64,000 nucleotides of DNA from an uncultured Christensenellaceae bacterium (GCA_910586625.1 CAJUIZ010000002.1:123930-187929), one strand, 5' to 3'. Counted from the stretch's first letter, positions 53,240-61,910 are shown. Numbers and translations are program-made. Notes: generated by a model not told the origin, from the letters alone.

Positions 53240-53860
53240 CTATTCAACCGTCAATTTCAATGCTTCCACAAGTTTGAAAACCGTCGTGCAAGAATTCCAT
53301 TCCCAATATCTTGGTTTGGAATTCTCCCCGTATAGTTCGTTATGGTTCTTAATTCGCTTTTGGTAAACAATTTTTGCGTTAGTACAAGCGTCTCTGTAAT
53401 GCGGAATAAAGTATTTTGCAAGTTGCTTTTCGTCGCTTTTGCTGTATTCTTGCGTGCAACCGCAACTTTTCAGATATTCGTCTAAAATCTTTTTGTGTCC
53501 GTTTGTGTTAAGTTCTTTTTCGCATTTTTCAAAGTGAGATATCAACCAGACTTCAAACGCCAAATTTGAAAAAGCATATTTAACACCATATCTTTCCGCA
53601 AGTGTTACTGCTTTGCTAAAACTGCCTTCTTCGTAGGTGTTATCGACGTCGAAAACTATCCATACTTGATTGCTTTCATCTAAATGCTTTCTTGCAGTTT
53701 CTACAAGCCCAACCGGATCGGCGTTGTCGAAAAGTATTTTAACGTCATACGGACTTTTCTTTGCTTTTAACAAATTAAAGTAATTACACTCTGTTTCTTT
53801 GCCGTTAGTAATTATATAGAATAGGTCTCTTACCGGACGTTCCAGTTTCTTTCGTGCCAT
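53240..53860 (-). CDS. RloB-like protein (AbiLii family)
   Basis: 206 residues. The RloB signature is clear: FYIITNGKETECNYFNLLKAKKS at the start (an acidic Toprim-like Glu), WIVFDVDNTYEE (the DxD pair) and FEVWLISHFEKCEKEL. RloB works with an RloA ATPase in AbiL-type phage defence and is thought to be the effector nuclease. It starts eight bases after the ATPase gene. Confidence 0.85.
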   Translation of the reverse strand: MARKKLERPVRDLFYIITNGKETECNYFNLLKAKKSPYDVKILFDNADPVGLVETARKHLDESNQVWIVFDVDNTYEEGSFSKAVTLAERYGVKYAFSNLAFEVWLISHFEKCEKELNTNGHKKILDEYLKSCGCTQEYSKSDEKQLAKYFIPHYRDACTNAKIVYQKRIKNHNELYGENSKPRYWEWNSCTTVFKLVEALKLTVE

Positions 53861-53868
53861 AACTCACC

Positions 53869-55161
53869 TCACAGACCTTTTGTCATATCGGGCAATGCGG
53901 CATAGAAACCTGCCAAATATCTTTTGCTGAACAGTTCGGTTTTTCTAACATTTTTGAAATCAGCAAGAGAAATAAGCGTGCTTTCCCCAAACTTATCTTT
54001 GCTTGTGAAATAAATTTGGTCTCTGCGCAAATCTTCGTCCATAAGCATAACGTTATGAGCTGTGCAAATGAGTTGAGCGTTCTTGGGATTTTTATCTATT
54101 GAGTTGAATAACTTTATAAGATAATCTGCAACCAAGAAATGTAGCTTGGAATCCATTTCGTCAATTACCAAAACCCTGCCTTGATCCAATGCAGCAAGCA
54201 GCCAACCCAAATAGCACAGTAATCTTTCTGTGCCTTCCGAGTTAAAGCCCCTGTTTTTATATAGCATTACCTTCTTCTGATGTTTAGATCTCCCCACAGC
54301 ATCATATATATCAAAAGACGTTTGAACGTCAATATCATAGATATTTGCATCTTCTTGCTTTAATTGACCGAATTGTTGAGTTTGTAACTGAGTATTAAAA
54401 CGCAAAACATCATTAATGTTCGCCATATTTGCAACTCGATTTTTGGTTACTTCTATATTTTTAATTCCGATATCCGCAAGAGTTAAAATTTCCAATGCTT
54501 GCTTTCTATACTTTCCATGTTCCAAATCATAGATATCTAAACTATTTGCATTATTTTCAAATACAATAAGTAAATTTTGAAACCATTGCATAACCGATAG
54601 CAATATATTTCTAATTTGCAAGTTATAATTAGCCCCCATAGAAAGGAACAGCGTGTTAGAAGTTAAATTAATTATTTTTGCGGCCGCCTTGTCTGCACCG
54701 ACAATAGTAATATTGTTATAATCTCTCTTAAATACATTTGCAATTCGTTCTTCTCGTTTATCCAACCACTCACTTGCAATAGCGCCTTTAATTATTGTAA
54801 AACCGTATCTAAAAAAAACTCCGTCTTGGATCAATTCTACTTCGTAAAGGCTTTCCTTGTTGAAAGAATCTTCGTAAAAGATAAAAGGCTCATTACCTTG
54901 AACGATAGGCCATTGAGAAGCAGATGTAAGAATAACGTTACGCATATAACTTAACGCTTTTAATACATTCGTTTTACCGGATGCATTTCCGCCAAAAATA
55001 ATTGCAGATTTCAATAGTTCGTTTTCGTCTTTAGGCATTATTTTTTCATTAACGGAAAAAGTATTTATTTCTCTCAACTCAGTATCTGTAGTTGCTTCCA
55101 TACTCAATACGGATTCTTTGTAAAACGACCTGCAGTTTTTAAATCTGAAATTAACCAACAT
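53869..55161 (-). CDS. RloA-like AAA ATPase (AbiLi family)
   Basis: 430 residues. SMC/OLD-like ATPase: Walker A IFGGNASGKTNVLKAL (about 53-68), Walker B RVLVIDEMDSKLH (about 335-347) and a C-terminal SwitchH in ICTAHNVML. With RloB it forms a two-gene defence operon similar to AbiL, and in plan to PARIS AriA/AriB. It has its own promoter and GGAGG site. Confidence 0.88.
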   Translation of the reverse strand: MLVNFRFKNCRSFYKESVLSMEATTDTELREINTFSVNEKIMPKDENELLKSAIIFGGNASGKTNVLKALSYMRNVILTSASQWPIVQGNEPFIFYEDSFNKESLYEVELIQDGVFFRYGFTIIKGAIASEWLDKREERIANVFKRDYNNITIVGADKAAAKIINLTSNTLFLSMGANYNLQIRNILLSVMQWFQNLLIVFENNANSLDIYDLEHGKYRKQALEILTLADIGIKNIEVTKNRVANMANINDVLRFNTQLQTQQFGQLKQEDANIYDIDVQTSFDIYDAVGRSKHQKKVMLYKNRGFNSEGTERLLCYLGWLLAALDQGRVLVIDEMDSKLHFLVADYLIKLFNSIDKNPKNAQLICTAHNVMLMDEDLRRDQIYFTSKDKFGESTLISLADFKNVRKTELFSKRYLAGFYAALPDMTKGL

Positions 55162-55187
55162 ATTGTAACCTCCAATATATCAACTCT

Positions 55188-55216
55188 ATTTTACTATCAT
55201 TATATGTAAAAGTCAA
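55188..55216 (-). promoter_or_regulatory. Promoter of the RloA-RloB operon
   Basis: Minus strand TTGACT (55216-55211), 17 bases, TAAAAT (55193-55188). The start codon follows GGAGG at about 25 bases. Confidence 0.7.
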
Positions 55217-55313
55217 GAGTTAAGCCGTTTAATTTGCAAAATATTTGCAAAAATAGTTCTTTAACTCTTATGTTGCCAAAGTCGCTTTGTTTTATACCTA
55301 AAATAGCGATGTG

Positions 55314-56507
55314 TTAAAAATCAAAACTAAAATCTACCATAGATTTAATACCTTTAATTGTAATATTGCTTTCATCATTCTCAAAACCTAATTCTATCAC
55401 ATAGTGATTCCCCATCAAATCTTTTACAATAATTGATATGGACTTTATTGCTTCTTTCATATAGATTGGAAAGTTATCAAATGTCAGTACCGCATAACTG
55501 GACTTTTTTATAAATAAATTAGCATTTCTTAAAAGCAGAACCCCATTTATTGACAATCCCACGAAATAAAAATCTGCAAAATCTGTATTCTCTATTATAA
55601 AGTCCCCTATACTATATTTCTCATTAAATTTATCATCAAATGAAATCTTAGAGTTAATCGTAATATCAAACTCTAAACAATCAATTTTAATATAATTGAC
55701 TAATTCTCCATGATAAATATTAAAGTGCGGTTTAAATCTTTTCTTCTCGTCATCACGTCTTATTTCGTCTTGTTTTCTTATAGTCCATGCAACACCAACT
55801 AATGTTAGTAATCCGCCGTATATTGCTGCAATTATAGTTGTCACAATACTTTGAAGGTTATTAACCGTAGGTGTAATGTAAATCAAATAAATAGTTAAAG
55901 CAATGCCAATCAAAAAGTCAAGCAACAGAAACACTTTTGAAGCCTTATTATTTGGTGATTGACCTAAAAAGGCAAAACAAAGATTATACAATGCTATTAT
56001 TACAGATAAGCCGCCAAAAACAAATTGGCATACTATCCATTTGTTAAACAATGACATGTAAAACAAATCAATTAAAATGTAAAAAAATACAGACTTGCTT
56101 ATTTGTAAACACAGACTGAACCATGACTTTTTACGGCTTTTTCCAGATAAAATAACTCCAAGAGATATAGCCCCCAATAGTATCATTACCGCAACCAGTA
56201 CAAAAGCAAACCAATACCATGAAAATGATGTATTGTAATAATTTACAATAAATATCCCAGTAAAAATAACAATGAACAATATAAAGCCATTTGATGATAA
56301 GACTCGATTAATCCTATTTATTTTTCTATCTATTATTGAAAGTATTATATTGCCGATTATTATAATACCTAATGATGGGTACCATAGATATTGAGCCAAC
56401 ATATGATTAACACTTCTATATAAAAATGGAATAATTACAAATCCAATAGCTGCAACGGCAACAATAATAAATAAAAGTATTTTTAAAATCCTTTTCAATT
56501 TATTCAT
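55314..56507 (-). CDS. Polytopic membrane protein with a cytoplasmic C-terminal domain, unknown
   Basis: 397 residues, about eight transmembrane helices in the first 245 residues, ending LTLVGVAWTIRKQDEIRRDDEKKRFKPHFNIYHG. A beta-rich soluble domain fills the last 150 residues. This plan is seen in accessory-island membrane proteins of Bacillota, but I do not recognise a named family. AAAGGGGG precedes the ATG. AT-rich like the neighbouring defence genes; membrane-disrupting effector is only a possibility. Confidence 0.55.
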   Translation of the reverse strand: MNKLKRILKILLFIIVAVAAIGFVIIPFLYRSVNHMLAQYLWYPSLGIIIIGNIILSIIDRKINRINRVLSSNGFILFIVIFTGIFIVNYYNTSFSWYWFAFVLVAVMILLGAISLGVILSGKSRKKSWFSLCLQISKSVFFYILIDLFYMSLFNKWIVCQFVFGGLSVIIALYNLCFAFLGQSPNNKASKVFLLLDFLIGIALTIYLIYITPTVNNLQSIVTTIIAAIYGGLLTLVGVAWTIRKQDEIRRDDEKKRFKPHFNIYHGELVNYIKIDCLEFDITINSKISFDDKFNEKYSIGDFIIENTDFADFYFVGLSINGVLLLRNANLFIKKSSYAVLTFDNFPIYMKEAIKSISIIVKDLMGNHYVIELGFENDESNITIKGIKSMVDFSFDF

Positions 56508-56686
56508 TAAAATGTACCCCCTTTAGTATTTTGTTTCAAATATTTGCATTGATTGTTTCATCATATCCCATATCGGAGAAAAAGTAACTATTCTTCCTTA
56601 TGGATGGTAGCGAGGAAAAATAACCGGATATCTCGACGTCCACAAAGGACTAAATTATTTTCAGCAAGAATTATATATCCGTAGAT

Positions 56687-56851
56687 TTGGCTACGGGTAC
56701 GACCACACAAACAAAGTACGACATTACACAAGAACAGATAGAAACAAGCGCACGGATATTGGCGAATATCTTACTCGACTATGTAAAGCAACACGGTACT
56801 TTTATCTTATCCCCCGAAAGAGTATTCGGCAAAGGAGAACACAATGAATAA
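56687..56851 (+). CDS. Possible small ORF overlapping the serine recombinase start
   Basis: From TTG 56687 the frame reads about 54 residues (TQTKYDITQEQIETSARILA then NILLDYVKQHGTFILSPERVF) and stops in AATGAATAA across the recombinase ATG. The frame is open back to 56654, without an ATG. The sequence looks protein-like (amphipathic helix), so it is either a coupled small protein or the 3' end of a gene lost upstream. The rest of 56508-56686 shows nothing. Confidence 0.4.
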   Translation: MATGTTTQTKYDITQEQIETSARILANILLDYVKQHGTFILSPERVFGKGEHNE

Positions 56852-58388
56852 ACGAGCGGTTATTTATGCGAGATTCAGCTCTCACACACAAACGGAACAA
56901 TCGATCGAAGGTCAACTTAGGGAATGCTATGACTATGCCAAGCGGCACGATTTGCTTATTGTCGGCGAGTACATAGACCGAGCCTTGACGGGAACGACGG
57001 ACAAGCGTCCCCACTTCTTGCAAATGATCGAGGATAGCAAGAAAAAGACTTTCGATTACGTTCTCGTTTATCAACTCGACCGCTTTGCAAGGAATAGATA
57101 TGACAGTGCGAATTACAAAGCGAAGTTAAAGAAAAACGGCGTGCGTGTACTCTCGGCAAAAGAAAACATAACCGAAGATGCAAGCGGTATTCTCATTGAA
57201 GGCGTACTTGAAAGTATGGCGGAATACTACTCCGCCGAGCTTTCTCAAAAAGTCCGTCGCGGCATTAGAGAAAGTCTTTCAAAAGGCTATTTCATCGGCG
57301 GATACAAGTTATTCGGCTATGACATTGTGGACAAGCATTGGACTATAAACCCTATTGAAGCGCCCATAGTAAAAGATATGTTCGAGCGGTACAAGAACGG
57401 CGAGAAAGCGAAAGGCATAGTCAATCGCTTGAACGATATGGGTATTCACAACAAGAGCGGCGCGAAGTTTACCGTCAATTCGTTTGCCAAGATAATCCGC
57501 AACACCAAGTATATGGGCGTGGTTATATCTAACGGAACGACCTACACAAATATAGTTCCTGCGATTGTGGACGAACAAATCTTTAAGGCTTGCAACGACA
57601 TAATGGACAACCAACGACACAAGCAAAAGACCGTGCAAGACCATAGTCCATACGTACTCAGCGGAATACTTTTTTGTGGCAACTGCGGTACGCTTATGAC
57701 CGCCGAGGACGGAACGAGCCATACGGGCAAAGTCTACCACTACTATAAATGCTTTAACCGAAAACTTCATAAGGAACAATGCAACAAGTCTAACATAACC
57801 AAAGAGAAGTTGGAAGATTTGGTGTTTGACAAGACAGTCGAATATGTATTGCAATCCGGCACAATAGACAAACTTGCGCTTACCGTTACCGAAAAATTCA
57901 ACGAAGGCTTGCAAAAGACCGACACGCTTGCTTTGCTTGAAAAGGAACAAAAGCACGTGCAAAAAGCGATAGACGGATTTCTCTCGGCAATTGCGGCAGG
58001 GATTGTTACGAAGTCTACGAAAGAAAAGCTATTATCCTTAGAGCAACAACACGACGAATTGGATAGCAAGATTGCGGTTGAAAAAGCGCGTCAAATACAA
58101 CCGCTTGACATTGAAAAAGTAAAAGCATTCTTAACTTACTTTGCGCGGAAGCAATATAAAAACGACGAGGAAAAGAACGAGTTTTTCAATTCATTTATCT
58201 ATCGCGTGGTGCTATTTGACGATTGCGTGTATATCTTTTACAATACTTCGCCGAATACGCCGACGAAGGTTAAATTAGACAAAAGCGACTTAAACGAACT
58301 CCGCGAATACCGCACAAATAGAAAAAGCACTCAATTTGTTCCTCTTGGGTTCAAATTGGGTGCTTGTGGCGGAGCAGTAATAACCTAA
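56844..58388 (+). CDS. Large serine recombinase 1
   Basis: 514 residues. Resolvase domain VIYARFSSHTQTEQSIEGQL with the nucleophile Ser12, RALTGTTDKRPHFLQM and DYVLVYQLDRFARNRYD. The recombinase domain ends near residue 250, and a zinc ribbon follows (CGNCGTLMTAEDGTSHTGKV, then C at YYKCFNRKLHKEQC). A long coiled coil lies at about 340-420. Such enzymes integrate and excise mobile elements between attP and attB. AAAGGAG is seven bases before the ATG. Its last codons contain the GGGTGCTTGT repeat. Confidence 0.92.
   Translation: MNKRAVIYARFSSHTQTEQSIEGQLRECYDYAKRHDLLIVGEYIDRALTGTTDKRPHFLQMIEDSKKKTFDYVLVYQLDRFARNRYDSANYKAKLKKNGVRVLSAKENITEDASGILIEGVLESMAEYYSAELSQKVRRGIRESLSKGYFIGGYKLFGYDIVDKHWTINPIEAPIVKDMFERYKNGEKAKGIVNRLNDMGIHNKSGAKFTVNSFAKIIRNTKYMGVVISNGTTYTNIVPAIVDEQIFKACNDIMDNQRHKQKTVQDHSPYVLSGILFCGNCGTLMTAEDGTSHTGKVYHYYKCFNRKLHKEQCNKSNITKEKLEDLVFDKTVEYVLQSGTIDKLALTVTEKFNEGLQKTDTLALLEKEQKHVQKAIDGFLSAIAAGIVTKSTKEKLLSLEQQHDELDSKIAVEKARQIQPLDIEKVKAFLTYFARKQYKNDEEKNEFFNSFIYRVVLFDDCVYIFYNTSPNTPTKVKLDKSDLNELREYRTNRKSTQFVPLGFKLGACGGAVIT
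58358..58380 (+). repeat. Left copy of a 20-base inverted repeat
   Basis: GGGTGCTTGTGGCGGAGC at 58358-58375 matches the reverse complement of 60285-60307 (GGGTGCTTGTTGGCGGAGC) except for one extra T. The two copies point at each other around the HEPN-like and Mrr genes. This copy lies at the very end of the recombinase gene. Confidence 0.55.
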
Positions 58389-58480
58389 AACGAATTTTTC
58401 CATAGCTAATTCTTTTACAACAAAAGTATTTACTTTTATGGTGAAAAGTGATATACTTTATCATAAATAGAGGTATTGTT

Positions 58481-58981
58481 ATGAAAGTGACAGATATTCA
58501 CTCACACAATAATTTATGGGATTATACAGTATCTTTTGACGGGCACTGGGATTTATTGCTATATTTAGGGCGTTCATATTTTAGGTCGGCAAATTTGTTA
58601 AAAAATCAAGAGTTCGATAAAAATTATATCAACACAATTATACCAAGTATATTGTGTTATACTTATGCCATTGAATATTTAAGTTGTTGCATTCTTGAAT
58701 TAGAAAAAATAGATTATCCTAAAACGAACAAGGTTCATAATTTAAAGCTTCTTTTTGAAAAATTTCCCTTGAATATTCAAAGTGAAGTGCAACACTTATT
58801 TAATAATATGGATAATGGGAATAGTAATTTACTTAGATTATTAGACGAGAATAAGTTAGCAAATAACGATTGGCGCTATAATTTTACACCTAAAAAAAGC
58901 GAATTAGATTTTATGAACTTGTACTCGCGTTGCTTAATAAAATACATAGAGAGTAGACAAAAGATAAACCAATCCAATTGA
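58481..58981 (+). CDS. Putative HEPN-like small helical protein
   Basis: 166 residues from ATG 58481, after AGAGG; a longer in-frame start at 58448 has no site. Almost all helical: DLLLYLGRSYFRSANLLKN, then a conserved-looking CYTYAIEYLSCCILELEKI and HNLKLLFEKFPLNIQSEVQHLF, the kind of layout seen in HEPN/MAE-type proteins. No Rx4H motif is visible, so nuclease activity is doubtful. It precedes the Mrr-type nuclease by 21 bases. Confidence 0.45.
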   Translation: MKVTDIHSHNNLWDYTVSFDGHWDLLLYLGRSYFRSANLLKNQEFDKNYINTIIPSILCYTYAIEYLSCCILELEKIDYPKTNKVHNLKLLFEKFPLNIQSEVQHLFNNMDNGNSNLLRLLDENKLANNDWRYNFTPKKSELDFMNLYSRCLIKYIESRQKINQSN

Positions 58982-59002
58982 ATTATCAATTTTTAAATTA
59001 CT

Positions 59003-60271
59003 ATGAAAAAAGTTATTGGTTATTTTGTGTTAGTATGTTTGATAATAGGCATTATTGTCGGGTTCTATTCCATTACGGGATTTTATGTTTGGAGTGATAC
59101 AGCTAAATATTCTAAATTAGTAAGGAAGGTAGGTACTTTCTCTATACATAATGTTAGTGGCGTCTATGCCGATGGCGAAATTATAAATGCAACAAACGAC
59201 ACAATTGTTATAAACACGAACGAAATCATATTATATTGTCAAGATAAGAATACAAAAGAAATTTTTAGTTATCCCAATCTGATATCCTACACGGTCAAAA
59301 AGAATAAAAAAATTACGATAGCAATACATATGTTAGACCCTTCGGCGAGCTATCAGAAAGCTTGTTATATTGCTGATAATTATCAAATTGTTAAAATTGA
59401 ATACAAGCTATCAGATAACGAAGTCTATGAGATTAAGTCTATCGGCGAAACGAACTCTTACTATTTACCACTGGGAACTATAATCATTATTCCAATTCTA
59501 ATTTGTATAGGGATAGTTGTTTTTACTAAATTAAGAAAAAAGAATGCAAGAATAACAAAAATTAAAGCTGTAATAGAAAGTCAGATAGCCAAATTTAATG
59601 AACAGTTAAGAATAATTAAAGTTGATATTTCTAATAACACATCTAGTATATTTGACCAACAAAATAAATTACGTGATATTGAGCGTAAAGCAATTGCCAA
59701 GCGGGGTGGAATAGAATATGTAGATACTCTAACTGGTCTAGAGTTTGAAGCCTATTGCGAAAAAATGTTTAGACAACTCAACCATTCTGTAACAATGACA
59801 AAGGGAAGTGGCGACTGCGGGGCTGATTTGATTGTAGATAATACAATTAGCGTGCAATGCAAGTTGTATTCAGGTATGGTTGGTATTCACGCCTTATATG
59901 AAGTTTATGGATCAATGGCAAAATACAAAACAAAAAATGCTTGGGTGATAACGAATAGTCATTTTACAAAGCAAGCGAAAGACTATGCGCAAGAAGCTCA
60001 CATTAGACTAATAGATAGAGAACAGCTTATTTCTTTAATTAAAGAAGCTTATGCGCCTATTTCAAGTAACGAAATTATAGAATTACAAAGAAAAATTACA
60101 GGTTTGCAAAAGGATAATGCTAATTTAAATAATCAAGCAAAAAGTATAGAGCATCAAATCGAGATATTATCAGCAGATATAAAATTGTTAGAGACCATTA
60201 AAACAAAAGGTTTGCAAAGTTTAGAAAATAAATATAATTTAAATGGCACTGTGGCGGGTGCTTGTATATAA
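59003..60271 (+). CDS. Membrane-anchored Mrr-type restriction endonuclease
   Basis: 422 residues. Helices at about 5-25 and 155-175 anchor it; the N-terminal loop between them (about 30-150) would be outside. A coiled segment (about 180-235) leads to the Mrr_cat nuclease core: LTGLEFEAYCEKMFRQL, Asp275 in GADLIV, and QCK at 285-287, the PD-(D/E)xK pattern. A second coiled coil (about 365-415) ends the protein. Its last codons GACI lie in the inverted repeat at 60253. No ribosome-binding site is obvious. Confidence 0.75.
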   Translation: MKKVIGYFVLVCLIIGIIVGFYSITGFYVWSDTAKYSKLVRKVGTFSIHNVSGVYADGEIINATNDTIVINTNEIILYCQDKNTKEIFSYPNLISYTVKKNKKITIAIHMLDPSASYQKACYIADNYQIVKIEYKLSDNEVYEIKSIGETNSYYLPLGTIIIIPILICIGIVVFTKLRKKNARITKIKAVIESQIAKFNEQLRIIKVDISNNTSSIFDQQNKLRDIERKAIAKRGGIEYVDTLTGLEFEAYCEKMFRQLNHSVTMTKGSGDCGADLIVDNTISVQCKLYSGMVGIHALYEVYGSMAKYKTKNAWVITNSHFTKQAKDYAQEAHIRLIDREQLISLIKEAYAPISSNEIIELQRKITGLQKDNANLNNQAKSIEHQIEILSADIKLLETIKTKGLQSLENKYNLNGTVAGACI

Positions 60272-60310
60272 CAAGTGGCGTCGCTTACGCTCCGCCAACA
60301 AGCACCCGCC
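60253..60310. repeat. Nested inverted repeat at the end of the Mrr gene
   Basis: GGCGGGTGCTTGT (60253-60265) pairs perfectly with ACAAGCACCCGCC (60298-60310). Inside, TGGCG/CGCCA and CTTGT/ACAAG give alternative hairpins. The right arm continues the inverted repeat shared with 58358. A second small palindrome, TTCGCCG/CGGCGAA, follows at 60325-60340. Confidence 0.7.
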
Positions 60311-60369
60311 CTTGCATCTATGCCTTCGCCGAACGGCGAAACTCACTCAACTAAATAGGTTTAACCAAA

Positions 60370-60437
60370 CCCCGACGGCTAAAATTGGGTTCGCGCGCAG
60401 GCTTACCGCGAAACCCAATTATCTTTCGCCGTCGGGG
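60370..60437. repeat. Two-tier inverted repeat
   Basis: Outer stem CCCCGACGGC (60370-60379)/GCCGTCGGGG (60428-60437), 10 of 10. Inner stem AATTGGGTTCGCG (60383-60395)/CGCGAAACCCAATT (60407-60420) has one bulged base. It is followed by a weak T-rich stretch, so it could end the Mrr transcript. Confidence 0.7.
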
Positions 60438-60491
60438 TGTTTTGTATATTAAAAGATTTTTGTAAAAACTTTTAGATTTTAGGTTAGCAAA

Positions 60492-60820
60492 ACTACCCTT
60501 TTTGAAGGGATAGTTACTGTAAGGCAAAAACAAGGTTTTAGCCCGGTTGTACATTATTTGAAATAATTACAACTTTTTGTGGGCCACTTACCTTGTTTTT
60601 GAAGGGATAGTTAGTAGAGAGCAAACTATTGCAGGTAATTAGCAATAGTTACTGCTTTGTTTGCTAACGGTTAGGCAACCGTTAGCAATTAGTAAGCACG
60701 GGGTTAGTTTTATTACTTTACCAAAGGTGTTAACCTGTTGGACGTAAAGACAATTACGTCTTTTGTTAGGGTAAAGTACGGGTTAGTTAGGAAACTAACA
60801 GGGAACTGTACGGATACAGT
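60492..60820. other. Array of back-to-back hairpins upstream of the Rep gene, candidate double-strand origin
   Basis: Stems in order: ACTA-CCCTT/AAGGG-A-TAGT (60492-60513); a 75-base nested palindrome AAAAACAAGG...CCTTGTTTTT (60526-60600) with inner GTTGTA/TACAAC and ATTATT/AATAAT; ACTATTGC/GCAATAGT (60625-60649); TTGCTAACGGTT/AACCGTTAGCAA with loop AGGC (60661-60688); TACTTTACC/GGTAAAGTA enclosing GACGTAA/TTACGTC (60714-60778); GTTAGTT/AACTAAC (60782-60799); ACTGTA/TACAGT (60805-60820). The 18-mer TTTTTGAAGGGATAGTTA occurs at 60499 and 60596. There is no sizeable ORF. Position before an HUH Rep gene fits a rolling-circle origin. Confidence 0.6.
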
Positions 60821-60880
60821 CAGTTATGGAAATTTGCTCAATGTGCTATGCTCTACAAGACGAACGGAGATAAAAGGGAA

Positions 60881-61012
60881 ATGCTAAAAACAAATCTAAA
60901 AGTAGAAACACAAAACGAGCCTTGTATATTCAATTTGACGGAGAGCGAGCAAAGAGTATTCTTTGAAACGCTGTTTGAACGAATACTAAAATTATGCAAT
61001 AAGGGGGAATAA
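60881..61012 (+). CDS. Small ORF just before the Rep gene
   Basis: 43 residues, beginning MLKTNLKVETQNEPCIFNL and then TESEQRVFFETLFERILKLC, ending five bases before the Rep ATG. GGAG lies eleven bases upstream of ATG 60881; an in-frame ATG at 60848 has no site. The C-terminal half looks like one amphipathic helix. It could be a small copy-control or regulatory protein, a guess from position only. Confidence 0.5.
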   Translation: MLKTNLKVETQNEPCIFNLTESEQRVFFETLFERILKLCNKGE

Positions 61013-61017
61013 GAAAT

Positions 61018-61896
61018 ATGGCTTACGAAAAAGCAAAGATATATTTTGACGGCGGTCATTATATTGCCATACCCAAAGAAAACTTTTGCCGTAAGGCAAA
61101 AGGCGTTAAAAAGGGTAACACACAAATAGAACAAAACAGTCCAAAGCAAGTATTTGAACAGGCTTTTGAAGAAAGCAGGGAACTGCACAAGAAAGAACGT
61201 AAAGAGTATATACAGGAAGTTATGAAAGGCTGTTTTGCTAACTCACAGGAAACAACGAACTTTGTAAATAAGGAATTGGAGCGTAAGCGAATTAACAGTA
61301 ACAAGCGGAAAACAAGGCTGTATAGAAAAGTATATTTGCAAGAATGGAATTATTTTGTAACTATTACTTTCAATGACAAGTTACTTAATGAAAATACTTT
61401 TAGGATTAAGTTAAGAAATACGTTAAAGCATTTAGTAGGTAGAAAGAAATGGAAATACATCGGCGTATTCGAGCGTTCGCCCAATCAAAGATTACACTTT
61501 CACGGTATATTCTATATACCCCAAATGGTAGGCGACCTAATTGAAACCAAAGACTACTCTACCAAAACAAAGCGTATGCAGGTAACTAACCAGAATACAC
61601 ATTTTCTAAAACAATTCGGCAGGAACGACTTTCAGGCACTGGGCAGGCGTGAAGAAGTTATATTCTCTGTTAGATACTTAATGAAGTACATAGAAAAGTC
61701 TAACGAGAAACTAATATACGGAGGTAAGTTGCCTACCTACTTTGTAGCGGACATAGACGACGAAGATATTGTATGCCCCATAGGTAACGGAGATAAGAAA
61801 GCGTTGCTGTTTGACGATTTCACTCTATGGGACGATTGGTGTTTGGTAGGCAAAGTAAACAGTGAAAATATATCTAAAATGCCAAAAGCAAATTAG
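61018..61896 (+). CDS. HUH-superfamily rolling-circle replication initiator
   Basis: 292 residues. Motif 1 NYFVTITFND (about 111-120), the HUH-type metal motif LHFHG (His160, His162) and the tyrosine motif VRYLMKYIEK (Tyr220 and Tyr224) stand in the correct order. This resembles the Rep/VP4-type initiators of small ssDNA replicons. It would nick an origin, attach to the 5' end and start strand displacement. The first 105 residues are Lys/Glu-rich and unassigned. AAGGGGG lies ten bases before the ATG. No capsid or relaxase partner is present. Confidence 0.78.
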   Translation: MAYEKAKIYFDGGHYIAIPKENFCRKAKGVKKGNTQIEQNSPKQVFEQAFEESRELHKKERKEYIQEVMKGCFANSQETTNFVNKELERKRINSNKRKTRLYRKVYLQEWNYFVTITFNDKLLNENTFRIKLRNTLKHLVGRKKWKYIGVFERSPNQRLHFHGIFYIPQMVGDLIETKDYSTKTKRMQVTNQNTHFLKQFGRNDFQALGRREEVIFSVRYLMKYIEKSNEKLIYGGKLPTYFVADIDDEDIVCPIGNGDKKALLFDDFTLWDDWCLVGKVNSENISKMPKAN

Positions 61897-61910
61897 ACAA
61901 AAAGCAAGTC

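Noticed and set aside
60253..60310. Integron attC-like site
   Set aside because: The size and fold recall attC, but no GTTRRRY core site is present in the right place, there is no integron integrase in the window, and cassettes do not repeat.
60492..60820. CRISPR array
   Set aside because: The stems are all different in sequence, with no regularly spaced identical repeat and no cas gene anywhere in the window.
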